A stretch of 45,557 nt of DNA from Prosthecochloris sp. (GCA_015482705.2 JADMLA020000046.1:1-45557), one strand, 5' to 3'. Numbered from the stretch's first letter, positions 17,616 to 26,933 are shown. Notes: generated by a model not told the origin, from the sequence alone. Translations and numbers: made by a program.

Positions 17616-20303
17616 ATGGCTAGGATTCTTCATCAGTCGCCTGACGTCAAAGTCCAGTGTCAGCAATCCGAAGGAACACAGTCCGGGCAGATCAGTGCCG
17701 AAACCTTCGCTGACAATTTCGCAGAACTTTCGGGTCAGGGCTTCATCATCATCGTCGATGGTACGCGCTTGACTCCATCGAATGCACACATCGAAATTCG
17801 TGATGGCCGTTTGGTTGTGGAGTACCAGGGCAGGGTTGTACTTGATATCGCGCTGGATGCTACCGTCACGGGGGAAGTTTCTTTGGAAAACGGTTGGTAT
17901 ACCGTGGAAGAGGATGATGACCCTTCGGGTCTGCTTTTGCTTGGAGGTGTATTAGGCGCCGGTGGTATTGCGCTTGCCGTGGACGGTGATGATGATTCGG
18001 GGTCGTCGTCAAAGCCGGAGTCACCGGCCGATTACGCCGATAATGTCGGCCCGGTGCAGAGCGAGACGAGTACTGCGCCTGTGACCGACGACACGACGCC
18101 GGGTATCAACATCGGTCCGGGCCTGAGCGACAATCCGACGCTGTATGTGGATGGAGTGGAAGTCCCGGCGACGTACGATCCCGTCACGGGTACGCTGACG
18201 CCCGATACACCGCTGGGCGACGGTACGTACGATTTCACCTACACGCTGACCGACGAAGCGGGCAACGAGGGACCCGCAAGTGATCCGCTTACGATCGAAA
18301 TCGATACGACTGCGCCAACGGTGACGATAACTGGAGACGGCGGTACGGGAACGATTACGTTCACATTCAGCGAAGAACCTGTGGGTTTTGAGCTGTCCGA
18401 TATCACGATTACGAACGGAGCTGCAGCCGGCCCGTTAATACAGGTGGACGCGTTTACGTATACACTGGCGGTAACACCCATGGCGGGTGTGGCGACGCCT
18501 TTCACCAATATCGCGGTCGATGTGAATACGGGAACATTTACTGACGATGCGGGGAACACGAATCCAGCCGTAAAAAATGGAACGACACTGAATAATCTGT
18601 TCGTGGATCCGTCATACAATGCCAACGACATTACAGGCATGGACACCTCGCATGTAATCAGTGCATCCAATACATTCAGGGGAAACAGTACGTTCAACCA
18701 GGATATCGGCGGTTGGGATATGAGTAGTGTGACGACCATGAATGGTATGTTCTATGGTGCTGCAGCGTTCGACCAGGATATCGGCGGTTGGGATACGAGC
18801 AGTGTATCGGCTATGAGTTATATGTTTTTTGATGCAACAGCGTTCAATCAGGACATCGGCGGTTGGAATACGAGTGGTGTGACGAATTTATCGTCGATGT
18901 TCAGGAGTGCAACAGCATTCAATCAGGATATTGGCGGTTGGGATACGAGCAGTGTAACGACCATGAATGGTATGTTTTTTGACGCAACAGCGTTCAACCA
19001 GGACATCGGTGGTTGGAATACGAGTAGTGTGACGAACATGTCGTCCATGTTCACGCGTGCCGAAGCGTTCGACCAGGATATCGGCGGTTGGGATACGAGC
19101 AGCGTGACGAACATGTTCGGTATGTTCTACTATGCCGAATCGTTCAATCAGGACATCGGTAGCTGGGACACGGGCAGCGTGATCAATATGTCGTATATGT
19201 TCGGCAGTGCTGCAGTGTTCAACCAGGATATCGGTAGCTGGGACACGGGCAGCGTGACGAATATGTCATCCATGTTCAGCGGTGCCGCAGCGTTCAATCA
19301 GGATATCGGCGGTTGGGACACGAGCAGCGTGATCAATATATCGTCCATGTTCAGAAATGCCGCATCGTTCAACCAGGACATCGGTATCTGGGACACGGGC
19401 AGCGTGACGAATATGTCATCCATGTTCAGCGGTGCCGCAGCGTTCAATCAGGATATCGGCGGTTGGGACACGAGCAGCGTGACGAGCATGAGTAATATGT
19501 TTGGTAGTGCTGCATCGTTCAATCAGGATATCGGTGGTTGGGACACGAGCAGTGTGACGGATATGAGTCATATGTTCAGAAACGCTGTATCGTTCAACCA
19601 GGATATAGGCGGTTGGGATGTCAGTGCGCTGACTAATGCCACAGGCATGCTCGATAATAGCGGCATGTCGGCCTCCAATTACGATCTTCTGCTTGCCGGC
19701 TGGTCCGACGTCAATGGTTCAGCGGGGGAAACCGGCCTCCAAGCCGGGGTGACTCTTGACGCCTCAGGAGTTATGTATACCGATGCGACATCGCATCAGT
19801 ACCTCACCGATATGGGCTGGAACGTCGGCGGTACTCTCGATGCAGGGGTGACGGTCGGTGACAACAGTCTGGACGATACGCTGTCGGGATCAGTCGTCCA
19901 CGGTCTTGGCGGTAATGACTCTCTCACAGGCACTGGGTCTAATGATCTGCTGGTCGGCGGTGCGGGCGACGATACTCTTACCGGTAATGCAGGGGTCGAT
20001 ACGTTCCGCTACCACTTCACCAACGCAGGCAACGACACGATCACCGATTTCAGCAACGGAACGGGCGGAGACGTGCTGGATCTGCACTATCTGCTGGACG
20101 GAGCGAGTTCGGCTACGATCGGGAATTTCGTGACGATGTCCAATGGTGGTGGAGACACGCTCATGCTGAATATAGACGCCAATGGCGATGGATCAGGCAC
20201 GGATGTTACGATTACGATGCAGGGATTGAGTTACAGTGCGGCATCGGGAGATCCGGACGCATTTCTGGCTGCAATGCTCGCCAACGGAAACATGGTCATC
20301 TGA
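17616..20303 (+). CDS. RTX-type surface protein with 13 BspA-like (DUF285) repeats
   Basis: 895 residues. Residues 1-105 form a strand-rich N-terminal region, followed by a Gly-rich hydrophobic stretch (LLLLGGVLGAGGIALAV) and an Asp/Ser linker. Two Ig-like modules follow (about 150-325: LGDGTYDFTYTLTDEAGNEG, TAPTVTITG). Residues 360-684 are 13 copies of a 25-residue unit of the form FNQDIGGWDTSSVTNMSSMF. Calcium-binding RTX nonapeptides (GGNDSLTG, NDLLVGGAGDDTLTG) lie near 765-795, and the end is a VCA0849-type type I secretion signal region (DTFRYHF...DTITDFSNG). There is no Sec signal peptide; export is by the TolC/ABC/HlyD genes that follow. It is probably a cell-surface or secreted adhesin. 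Start ATG 17616 has a poor ribosome-binding site. Confidence 0.9.
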   Translation: MARILHQSPDVKVQCQQSEGTQSGQISAETFADNFAELSGQGFIIIVDGTRLTPSNAHIEIRDGRLVVEYQGRVVLDIALDATVTGEVSLENGWYTVEEDDDPSGLLLLGGVLGAGGIALAVDGDDDSGSSSKPESPADYADNVGPVQSETSTAPVTDDTTPGINIGPGLSDNPTLYVDGVEVPATYDPVTGTLTPDTPLGDGTYDFTYTLTDEAGNEGPASDPLTIEIDTTAPTVTITGDGGTGTITFTFSEEPVGFELSDITITNGAAAGPLIQVDAFTYTLAVTPMAGVATPFTNIAVDVNTGTFTDDAGNTNPAVKNGTTLNNLFVDPSYNANDITGMDTSHVISASNTFRGNSTFNQDIGGWDMSSVTTMNGMFYGAAAFDQDIGGWDTSSVSAMSYMFFDATAFNQDIGGWNTSGVTNLSSMFRSATAFNQDIGGWDTSSVTTMNGMFFDATAFNQDIGGWNTSSVTNMSSMFTRAEAFDQDIGGWDTSSVTNMFGMFYYAESFNQDIGSWDTGSVINMSYMFGSAAVFNQDIGSWDTGSVTNMSSMFSGAAAFNQDIGGWDTSSVINISSMFRNAASFNQDIGIWDTGSVTNMSSMFSGAAAFNQDIGGWDTSSVTSMSNMFGSAASFNQDIGGWDTSSVTDMSHMFRNAVSFNQDIGGWDVSALTNATGMLDNSGMSASNYDLLLAGWSDVNGSAGETGLQAGVTLDASGVMYTDATSHQYLTDMGWNVGGTLDAGVTVGDNSLDDTLSGSVVHGLGGNDSLTGTGSNDLLVGGAGDDTLTGNAGVDTFRYHFTNAGNDTITDFSNGTGGDVLDLHYLLDGASSATIGNFVTMSNGGGDTLMLNIDANGDGSGTDVTITMQGLSYSAASGDPDAFLAAMLANGNMVI
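18693..19667 (+). repeat. 13 tandem 75-bp coding repeats
   Basis: The codon for the first Phe of each unit falls at 18693 and every 75 bases after it, through 19593, without any indel. Each unit encodes F(N/D)QDIG(G/S/I)W(D/N)(T/M/V)S, then a helix-like half ending MF. Units near 19218-19517 are nearly identical at the DNA level and the outer ones are more diverged, the pattern expected of expansion from the middle. The exact period makes slippage or recombination between units likely. Confidence 0.93.
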
Positions 20304-20313
20304 AGAGGCGAGG

Positions 20314-20344
20314 TGAGTCGGGATACGGTGCATATCCCGGCTCA
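20314..20344 (+). terminator. Hairpin between the adhesin and secretion genes
   Basis: TGAGTCGGGATA (20314-20325) pairs with TATCCCGGCTCA (20333-20344) in a 12-bp stem with one G-U pair and a 7-base loop, 11 bases after the adhesin stop. No T-tract follows, so it may be a partial terminator or an mRNA-stabilising hairpin that lets the adhesin be made in excess of its secretion machinery. Confidence 0.45.
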
Positions 20345-20408
20345 TCATCGTGGTATCGTAAACCAAACAACAGTATTACCTATAGCGCAGCATATATAAG
20401 CAGTATTC

Positions 20409-21917
20409 ATGGCTAAGCGTTTGTTTTCTTTATTTTTTCCATATGTATTCATTCTGCCGAGCGGTGGTGCGTCGATGAACGAAGCCATCGTGAGTTTGCC
20501 GCTTTTTTGTGCTCGAGCGGTTCATGCTGTCTATCACTGTTTTTGGTCTCCTTTACTGCTGCTGCTGCCTTTGCTGTTGTATGGTTGTGCTTTCACGAGT
20601 ACTGGCAGGAGCCCGGAAAGAGACTTTGCTGTGCTTGATGCCGTTGTTCCGGATGAGAGCGCGGCATTGTTGTCAGATATCACCGAGCCGTGGACGCTGG
20701 ATAGGCTGATCGGCGCATCGATCACGACGAACCCCCGGGTTCTGGGAAGCCTTGCAGGCTACCGGGCCGCTGAATCGAGAGCAGATGCGGCATGGGCGGA
20801 GTACTTGCCGGTGCCCTATGTTGATATGCGGTATGACGCTCGCGATGGTGATCGAGTTGGTGTTTTCGGGGTTCGCCAGCCTCTTTGGAGCGGTGGTAAG
20901 CTCTCCAGCGGATTACGGGCGGCACGCTCGATCGCATGGTCAAGCAAGTTGTCGATAAGCGAGACGCAGCTATCAACAGCTCTCGATGTGGTCAACCGCT
21001 ATCAAGCCATCCTTTGCCACCGCGTACGAATCGAAGCGCATACCAAAGGAGTGTCGTTATTGGAGCGCTATGCGTCGATGATGGAACGCCGGAAGGCTTC
21101 GGGGATATCGTCATCGATGGAGGTTTCGTTGGTGGCGTCTCGTCTGCTGCAGGAGCGTAGCGACCTGTCGATGGCCAGAGCCGGTTTGCATACTGAACTG
21201 GACCATCTTTCGCTCCTTGTCGGTCAGCGACTCTCCGGGAAAGACCTTTCTTTTGCCGACGATCAGGGAATGGTGGCCCCACCGACTCTCGATACACTTC
21301 GTGACCATGCGATGCATCGCAACCCAATGTTGGCGCGTGCATCGGTAACGATCGATGTTGCCCGCCATCAGCGCTCGAAGGAGCTCGCCAACCTGTTACC
21401 AACGGTAGTGCTGAAGGCGGAACACCAGAGTGATTTCTCGGGAACGGATGTCGAGAATGCTGTCTATATGACGATGGAATACGAGTTCGGCGGTGGTTTT
21501 GCGGCTCTTGGCGCGATCCGTTCGGCGCGATCCGGCATTGAAAAAGCACGGCAGAATGAGGAGAGCGTGCGACGCGATCTTGAAGCTGTGCTCCATGAAG
21601 AGCACGAGTCTTGCCAAGTAGCACTGGCGCGCTATACATTGAGCCGAGACAAGACGCGTTATTCGCAAGCGGTACTCGATTCGTACACGCGATTGTTTGT
21701 CGCCGGCAAAGTCAGTTGGCTCGATCTGCTCAACTCGGCACGTGAACTGATTCAGAACGAAGTTGCAACCGGTGATCTTCTGGCATCGTACTGGGGCTCC
21801 CTGTATCGGCTACGCCTGTATTCGGCAGATCCGGAGCTGCTTGGCTGCCTGATCAATGATCGGGCGTCAGCTCCTGCTGATTTACCGGTAGAGGATGTCG
21901 ATACAGATGAGAGCTGA
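20409..21917 (+). CDS. TolC-family outer-membrane channel of type I secretion, probable lipoprotein
   Basis: 502 residues from ATG 20409; ATG 20475 is a plausible shorter start. A long hydrophobic stretch (SPLLLLLPLLLYGC) ends in a lipobox-like LYGC at about residue 60, suggesting a lipid-anchored channel as in the OprM/NodT branch. The mature part shows the OEP pattern: LDRLIGASITTNPRVLGSLAGY, a first strand/helix repeat with VRQPLWSGGKLSSGLRAA, and a second repeat with EYEFGGGFAALGAIRSA and SWLDLLNSARELIQNE. It stands between the adhesin and its ABC/HlyD genes and would form the outer-membrane tunnel. The N-terminal extension before the lipobox is unusually long if 20409 is the true start. 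Confidence 0.87.
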   Translation: MAKRLFSLFFPYVFILPSGGASMNEAIVSLPLFCARAVHAVYHCFWSPLLLLLPLLLYGCAFTSTGRSPERDFAVLDAVVPDESAALLSDITEPWTLDRLIGASITTNPRVLGSLAGYRAAESRADAAWAEYLPVPYVDMRYDARDGDRVGVFGVRQPLWSGGKLSSGLRAARSIAWSSKLSISETQLSTALDVVNRYQAILCHRVRIEAHTKGVSLLERYASMMERRKASGISSSMEVSLVASRLLQERSDLSMARAGLHTELDHLSLLVGQRLSGKDLSFADDQGMVAPPTLDTLRDHAMHRNPMLARASVTIDVARHQRSKELANLLPTVVLKAEHQSDFSGTDVENAVYMTMEYEFGGGFAALGAIRSARSGIEKARQNEESVRRDLEAVLHEEHESCQVALARYTLSRDKTRYSQAVLDSYTRLFVAGKVSWLDLLNSARELIQNEVATGDLLASYWGSLYRLRLYSADPELLGCLINDRASAPADLPVEDVDTDES

Positions 21918-21952
21918 CAGGTTGTATTTTAGTTGTACAAAGACTTTTTATT

Positions 21953-24097
21953 ATGTCCCATCATGCATCGTTTACTTCCCAAATGAATATCGACTGGCTT
22001 GCGGAGCGTTGCTGTGCCCTTGAAGGTAGAACGATGGGGGTGCCGTCGGTACGGTTGGAAGCGCTGCAGCATCATCTCGATGATCGTGCTTCTGCCAACT
22101 CGCCAGTCCCTCCAGGAGAGGCGCTCGACACCCTCTTGACCCTGCTGGGGATGGCCGACAGGGAGCATACTGACGAACCGGTGTCCAACATGCTGCCGAT
22201 GGTCTGTGCGATACCGGGTATTGACAGCGGAATCATTTACGGACGGACCGAACGGGGAGGCTGGATGCTCGAGGGCCCGAACGGGGTACTGCAGGTATCG
22301 GTGATCCCTCCGGGTTCCAGTTTTGTCTCCTTACGCCACCAGCATGACGAGGCGTTCAAGGTGCCGAGCTTTTTCGACATATTCCGCCAGTCTGTTCGCG
22401 ATAAGATTCCGGTGTTTGTCAAAGCAGGAGTTGCATCGGTGCTGATCAATGTATTCGCGTTGTTTGTCTCGTTCTACTCCCTGCAGGTTTATGACCGGGT
22501 GATTCCGACGGGCGGCATGCAGACGCTGACAGTGCTGACGGTAGGGGTGCTGATGATCATGACGCTGGACCTGATGGTCCGACTGTCGCGAAGCTTCATT
22601 ATGGAGCGTTTTGTTCGCGGGATGGATCAGGAGTTGTCGCACCGGATTTTTCACCGGCTGTTACAGATTCGGATGGACCAGTTTCCCTCGAGCGTGGGTT
22701 CACTGGCGGCTCAAGTTAGGGGGTATGAAGCGATTCGCACCTTTGCCTCTACGGCGACGATGTATACGCTGATCGACCTGCCGTTCGGAGTTGTATTCCT
22801 GCTGGTTATCATGGCGATCGCCGGACCGCTGGTTGCGCTGGTTGCATTCTGTTTTTTCTGTCTGTCGATCCTTGTCGGCCTGTTGTTTCGCCGGCGGATC
22901 GAAGACCATACCAGAGAGAGTGCAGGGATATCGAACCGCAAGCTCGGGATGCTCGTCGACGCGCTCGACGGGGCCGAAACCATAAAGTCGAGCGGTGGCG
23001 TCTGGCAGGTCATCAGCACCTGGGACCAACTGAATCGCAAGGTTATCGACGATGAAGCACTGACTCGACGCTTCAGTGAAGCATCGATGCACTTGACTGC
23101 GTTTATGCAGCAGATAAGTTATATTCTGCTGGTTGCGACAGGTGCATGGCTTGCTTCGACATCGAGCCTGACGACAGGCGGCATTATCGCCTGTGCGATT
23201 TTGTCGGGCAGGGTGCTGGCACCGATAGGAATGCTGCCGGGACTTATCGTCCAGTGGGGGCATGCAAGAATCGCATATGAAAACATTGAACGGTTTTTCG
23301 CTCTGGAACAGGATAACCATGGCGTTGATCGCCCCTTGGCTCCTAACAATCTCGAGGGAGATTTTGTGCTTCAGAATGTTCGTTTCGCTTATGGAAAGGA
23401 CAAGCCGGTGCTGTCCATCGATAGGCTTCACCTCAGAGCCGGTGAGAAAGTCGCCGTACTCGGTATGGTGGGATCGGGAAAAAGCACTCTACTAAAAATT
23501 CTTGCCGGCCTATACAAGCCCACATCGGGTACGGTGCTCATTGACGGTCTCGATCTACACCAGGTGTCGCGTCATGTACTGACAGCACATGCTGGCTATC
23601 TTCCCCAACAGGTTCATCTTTTTGGGGGTTCACTGCGCGACAACCTCCTGTTCGGGCTGAAACGCCTGACGGACTCGGCTGTGATGGAGGCCTGTCGGAA
23701 GACAGGCCTGAGTGACCTGATAACACAGCATCCCAAAGGGCTCGATCTGCTGATCTCTGAAGGTGGTGCGGGTGTTTCGGACGGTCAGCGGCAGCTGATC
23801 GGCTTGACACGGCTCATGCTCTCCTCTCCACGGATCTGGCTTTTGGATGAACCGACCTCTTCCATGGATGACCGATTCGAGCAGCGAGTCATGAACGCGC
23901 TTGCTGAACAGATCGGTGATGAAGATTCCATGGTGCTCATAACACATAAACCGGCACTGCTGCGCCTGGTTGACCGGATTGTGGTGCTGGGGCCAGGCGG
24001 CGTTGCCCTTGACGGAGCACGTGATAAGGTGCTCAACAGTCTGCGCACCCCCGGAGCCGCACAATCTCGCCCACCTGCCCCAACTAGATCATCATGA
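21953..24097 (+). CDS. Type I secretion ABC transporter (LapB/HasD-like)
   Basis: 714 residues. Residues 1-135 form a C39-like N-terminal domain without the Cys and His of active peptidases, as in LapB/RtxB-type exporters that do not cleave their substrate. Six membrane helices follow (VKAGVASVLINVFALFVSFY, then VLTVGVLMIMTL, LPFGVVFLLVIMAIAG and others). The ATPase domain has Walker A GMVGSGKST at residues 504-512, a variant signature VSDGQRQ and Walker B IWLLDEPTSS. It should power export of the RTX protein at 17616-20303, recognised by its uncleaved C-terminal signal. Its last codons overlap the start of the HlyD gene by four bases. Confidence 0.92.
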   Translation: MSHHASFTSQMNIDWLAERCCALEGRTMGVPSVRLEALQHHLDDRASANSPVPPGEALDTLLTLLGMADREHTDEPVSNMLPMVCAIPGIDSGIIYGRTERGGWMLEGPNGVLQVSVIPPGSSFVSLRHQHDEAFKVPSFFDIFRQSVRDKIPVFVKAGVASVLINVFALFVSFYSLQVYDRVIPTGGMQTLTVLTVGVLMIMTLDLMVRLSRSFIMERFVRGMDQELSHRIFHRLLQIRMDQFPSSVGSLAAQVRGYEAIRTFASTATMYTLIDLPFGVVFLLVIMAIAGPLVALVAFCFFCLSILVGLLFRRRIEDHTRESAGISNRKLGMLVDALDGAETIKSSGGVWQVISTWDQLNRKVIDDEALTRRFSEASMHLTAFMQQISYILLVATGAWLASTSSLTTGGIIACAILSGRVLAPIGMLPGLIVQWGHARIAYENIERFFALEQDNHGVDRPLAPNNLEGDFVLQNVRFAYGKDKPVLSIDRLHLRAGEKVAVLGMVGSGKSTLLKILAGLYKPTSGTVLIDGLDLHQVSRHVLTAHAGYLPQQVHLFGGSLRDNLLFGLKRLTDSAVMEACRKTGLSDLITQHPKGLDLLISEGGAGVSDGQRQLIGLTRLMLSSPRIWLLDEPTSSMDDRFEQRVMNALAEQIGDEDSMVLITHKPALLRLVDRIVVLGPGGVALDGARDKVLNSLRTPGAAQSRPPAPTRSS

Positions 24098-25266
24098 GTC
24101 GACAAGAACGCTTTGGCAGCCCGAATCAGACGGATTGGGCCAGTAAACTGGTGATAATTGCAACAGTGATAACCGTGGTTTTTTTTCTGTGGGCCTCCAT
24201 CGCAAAGATGGAAGAGGTTACCCATGCTCGGGGCATGGTCATTGCCAAAACACGAAATCAGGTGATCCAGTCGGCCATTGACGGGATCATTCAGGAGGTG
24301 ATTGTCGAGGAAGGCCAGTCGGTCAAAAAAGGCCAGGCACTCGCTCATATGGAACGAACAAAGGCCGAAGTGGCGCAGAATGACAGTTTTGGCAAGGTGG
24401 CTGCGCTTGAAGCTGCTCTGGTGCGGCTTCGGGCCGAAGTGCTCGGTACACCCATGAGGTTTCCTCCCACGCTTGGCGACTTCCCGGAATTTGTTGCCAA
24501 CCAGGAGCACCTCTACTTTCGACGTAAGGAGGCGCTCGAAACCGATTTACGGACTCTGAATGAACTGCTTGTTCTGGCAAAAAAAGAACTTGCCATGACC
24601 AAGCCCCTTTTGCAGAGTGGAGATGTTGGCCGTATCGAGGTATTGCGCCTGGAGCGTCAGATAGTCGAGATCACCGGCCAGCTTCAAAAACGGCAAAACC
24701 AGTTTTTCGAGGATGCCCAGAAAGAGATGACTAAAATGGAGGAGGACCTGCGTGCTCAGCAACAGATTCTTGCCGAACGGTCCTTTACAGTGGAGCAACT
24801 CGATATCCGGTCACCTGTCGACGGGATGGTCAAGAAAATCAACCTCACCACACAAGGGGCGCGGGTACGGCCGGGTGAGGTCGTCATGGAGATTCTTCCC
24901 ACTACAAGCCGGCTCATCGTCGAAGGAAAACTCCGGCCTGCCGATATCGGTTTTGTCCATGTCGGCATGCCAGCAAGTGTCAAGCTCGATGCTTATGACT
25001 ACTCGATCTATGGCATGCTGAAAGGATCGGTAGTTTATATAAGCCCGGATGCCATTGCCGAGATGGCTCCGCAGGGAGAACTTCTCTATTATCGTGTACA
25101 CATCGGTCTCGATGAGGACGAGGCGTTACTTCGCCGTGGCAAGGAGATAGAAATCCTGCCAGGCATGACGACCAATATCGATATTCGTACCGGTGAAAAA
25201 ACAGTGTTGAGCTATCTGACCAAACCGATCATCAAGGTTTTTCATGAGTCTATGAGTGAACGGTGA
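24094..25266 (+). CDS. HlyD-family periplasmic adaptor of type I secretion
   Basis: 390 residues. The ATG overlaps the ABC gene's stop (ATGA), so the two are translationally coupled. A single N-terminal helix (VIIATVITVVFFLWASI, about residues 21-37) anchors it in the inner membrane. A lipoyl half-motif follows (VIQSAIDGIIQEVIVEEGQSVKKGQALAHME), then a long coiled-coil of roughly residues 130-235, the second lipoyl half (DIRSPVDGMVKKINLTTQGA) and a beta-barrel domain ending IEILPGMTTNIDIRTGEKTV, the typical HlyD/LapC C-terminus. It bridges the ABC transporter and the TolC-like channel. The typical three-gene T1SS is therefore complete here. No LapD/LapG-type retention control genes are seen. 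Confidence 0.93.
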   Translation: MSRQERFGSPNQTDWASKLVIIATVITVVFFLWASIAKMEEVTHARGMVIAKTRNQVIQSAIDGIIQEVIVEEGQSVKKGQALAHMERTKAEVAQNDSFGKVAALEAALVRLRAEVLGTPMRFPPTLGDFPEFVANQEHLYFRRKEALETDLRTLNELLVLAKKELAMTKPLLQSGDVGRIEVLRLERQIVEITGQLQKRQNQFFEDAQKEMTKMEEDLRAQQQILAERSFTVEQLDIRSPVDGMVKKINLTTQGARVRPGEVVMEILPTTSRLIVEGKLRPADIGFVHVGMPASVKLDAYDYSIYGMLKGSVVYISPDAIAEMAPQGELLYYRVHIGLDEDEALLRRGKEIEILPGMTTNIDIRTGEKTVLSYLTKPIIKVFHESMSER

Positions 25267-25610
25267 GGGTGTTGAACCTTGAGATAGAGGCTACCATAAC
25301 CTATCGCCTTTGACAAGTCGCGTGATATGGTTATGAGCGACTTTCTCCATCGTCATGAACCCAGCTTTGAACGTAAAGCGAATGAAGTCCCTGCAGGTTT
25401 GGACCAGTAAGGAGGTTGTGTTGTGAAATGTATAGAGCCGTTCTTATGAACGGTGTCGATTCCGGTGATTCCGTTTTCTTCGAACGTGCTGTTTCGGGTC
25501 TCCTGAGATAGTCCCCTCGTTGTTTTCCTTCTAAAGAACGTTGCCTTAGTGTACTGGTTGAAAGATTGTCTTTCGGCAGTTTACCATGAAAAAATCATGT
25601 GTTATGGGTT
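25267..25610 (-). other. Gene-free stretch with a possible decayed reading frame
   Basis: No intact gene. On the minus strand two overlapping frames read like protein: one from about 25506 to 25410 (FEENGITGIDTVHKNGSIHF), and after a shift one from about 25425 to a stop at 25291 (RDFIRFTFKAGFMTMEK and RLVKGDRLW). This may be the frameshifted remnant of a gene or part of a dispersed repeat. I do not recognise the family. Confidence 0.25.
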
Positions 25611-25640
25611 TTATTTATATTTAGACTTTGTATATTTAGT
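25611..25640. promoter_or_regulatory. Candidate operator, TTTAGAC-type site 4
   Basis: TTATTTATATTTAGACTTTG contains TTTAGAC at 25620-25626 and is followed by TATATTTAG. It lies ~165 bases before the methyltransferase start at 25803. It matches site 1 (6376-6399) almost base for base over TTTAGACTTT. Downstream, near 25707, is a degenerate TCCCGACAGG palindrome. Confidence 0.42.
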
Positions 25641-25802
25641 GCGTCTCTACGATTCGGGAGCGGGGTGGGGAAACAGAGCGAAATTATACCTGAATTGATC
25701 GGCATTTCCCGACAGGCCAGGATTTCGACAAATGCGGCTCTTTATCAGTTTTCTCTTCCTCCCGACAGATGGGGGGGAAATCATATCATAAGTGCAATAT
25801 AA

Positions 25803-26642
25803 ATGACAGAATCAGATATGAACCAAAAGATCACGATTAACAAAGGCACTGTTCAGGAAACCCTGTTACTGCCGTTGTGGGGCAGAGCCTATGAAACACA
25901 AAAGAGCAACCCGCGGTTGATCGACGAACGTGCGGTGGAGATTATTCAACGAATTGACTACGATTTTTCGGATATCGAAAAAACCCAGGCCATGTCTCAG
26001 CATGGCTGGGTCGCACGAAGTCTGCATACAGACAGAGTGGCTCGCGAGTTCATAAAAAAACATCCCGAAGCGACCATAGTCAATATCGGCTGCGGGATGG
26101 ACACCACCTTCAGCCGTATCGAAAACGGAACGATCATGTTTTATGAACTGGACCTGCCGGATGTGATCGAGCTGAGAAAGAACTTCTATGAAGACAGCGA
26201 CAGGCACAAAAGTATTGCTTCTTCATTCCTGGATACACAATGGTTTGAAAAAATAGAGGTTCGGGACGGTTTGCTGTTCCTGGCCGGGGGAGTGTTCATG
26301 TATTTCAATGAAGAACAGATCAAAACGTTTTTCAAAAAAGCGGCAGATCATTTCAACGAATGTGAGTTTTTCTTCGATGCACTCTCGCCTATGGGAATGA
26401 AGATCGCGAAAAAGCAGGTGTTGAAAAAAGGCGGCATGGGGATGTCCATGGAAGGCGGATGGGGACTGAAGCCTGTATCGTCGCTCGAAAAGTGGGATAA
26501 GAGGATCAGGGTAATACGTTCATTCCCCATGTCAAAGGGGATGAAAAAAGGGATTGCGCTGCAATTTAAAATCATGGGAGCCATGACGGATATGCTGGGT
26601 GTGTGCTCTATGGTGCATATGAGAATCGGATCTTCCCGTTAG
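25803..26642 (+). CDS. PPM1/LCM/TcmP-type SAM-dependent methyltransferase (cassette B)
   Basis: 279 residues from ATG 25803 (ATG 25821 possible). It is a paralogue of 16503-17342: the same length and the same landmarks, VQETLLLPLWGRAYETQ, DERAVEIIQRIDYDF, the SAM loop IVNIGCGMDTTFSRIENG (here with the normal GCG) and ELDLPDVIELRKNF, then FLAGGVFMYFNEEQIKTFF. The family methylates small molecules or carboxyl groups. Here it precedes two receptors and an ABC-2 pair, whereas in cassette A the same gene closes the operon. The conserved partnership with different gene order strengthens the idea that methylation belongs to the pathway. The active substrate cannot be read from the sequence. Confidence 0.87.
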   Translation: MTESDMNQKITINKGTVQETLLLPLWGRAYETQKSNPRLIDERAVEIIQRIDYDFSDIEKTQAMSQHGWVARSLHTDRVAREFIKKHPEATIVNIGCGMDTTFSRIENGTIMFYELDLPDVIELRKNFYEDSDRHKSIASSFLDTQWFEKIEVRDGLLFLAGGVFMYFNEEQIKTFFKKAADHFNECEFFFDALSPMGMKIAKKQVLKKGGMGMSMEGGWGLKPVSSLEKWDKRIRVIRSFPMSKGMKKGIALQFKIMGAMTDMLGVCSMVHMRIGSSR

Positions 26643-26904
26643 TTGCGAGTCGATAGTGATTTTCATTATGGAGTATTGTAAAAATGCAATCTGTTCGCCG
26701 ATCACCTATGATATTGTCGCCCGGGCGCCAGCCATCGGTCCCATACAAGCATACATAATAACAACCATTTGCGAGGGTTAAACAGATTTTGTGACTCTCA
26801 TGTTCCCCTTGCATGCTGGTAAGATGAGCGTGAAAAAAATGCAATTGCCCCGCATGGCAGGGAATAGGGCAAGTTATTTTTAGTCCTTTTTTTTGGCAAT
26901 CTAT

Positions 26905-26922
26905 ACTTGAACTAAATAAATA
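26905..26922. promoter_or_regulatory. Candidate operator, TTTAGAC-type site 5 (half-site)
   Basis: CTTGAACTAAATAAATAA holds one good arm (CTAAATAA) and a degenerate other arm, about 15-25 bases before the receptor start at 26934. Bound repressor here would block ribosome or promoter access. The 26643-26904 stretch before it shows no gene; I looked for a cobalamin riboswitch there and did not see the B12 box. Confidence 0.3.
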
Positions 26923-26933
26923 AGCCGGTAGTG

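Noticed and set aside
18693..19667. Regular 75-bp repeats that could be mistaken for a CRISPR array
   Set aside because: The repeats are head-to-tail coding units inside one open frame, with no unique spacers and no cas genes.
26643..26933. Possible cobalamin riboswitch upstream of a TonB receptor
   Set aside because: I looked for the B12 box and the surrounding stems on both strands and did not find them; the other receptor leaders lack them too.
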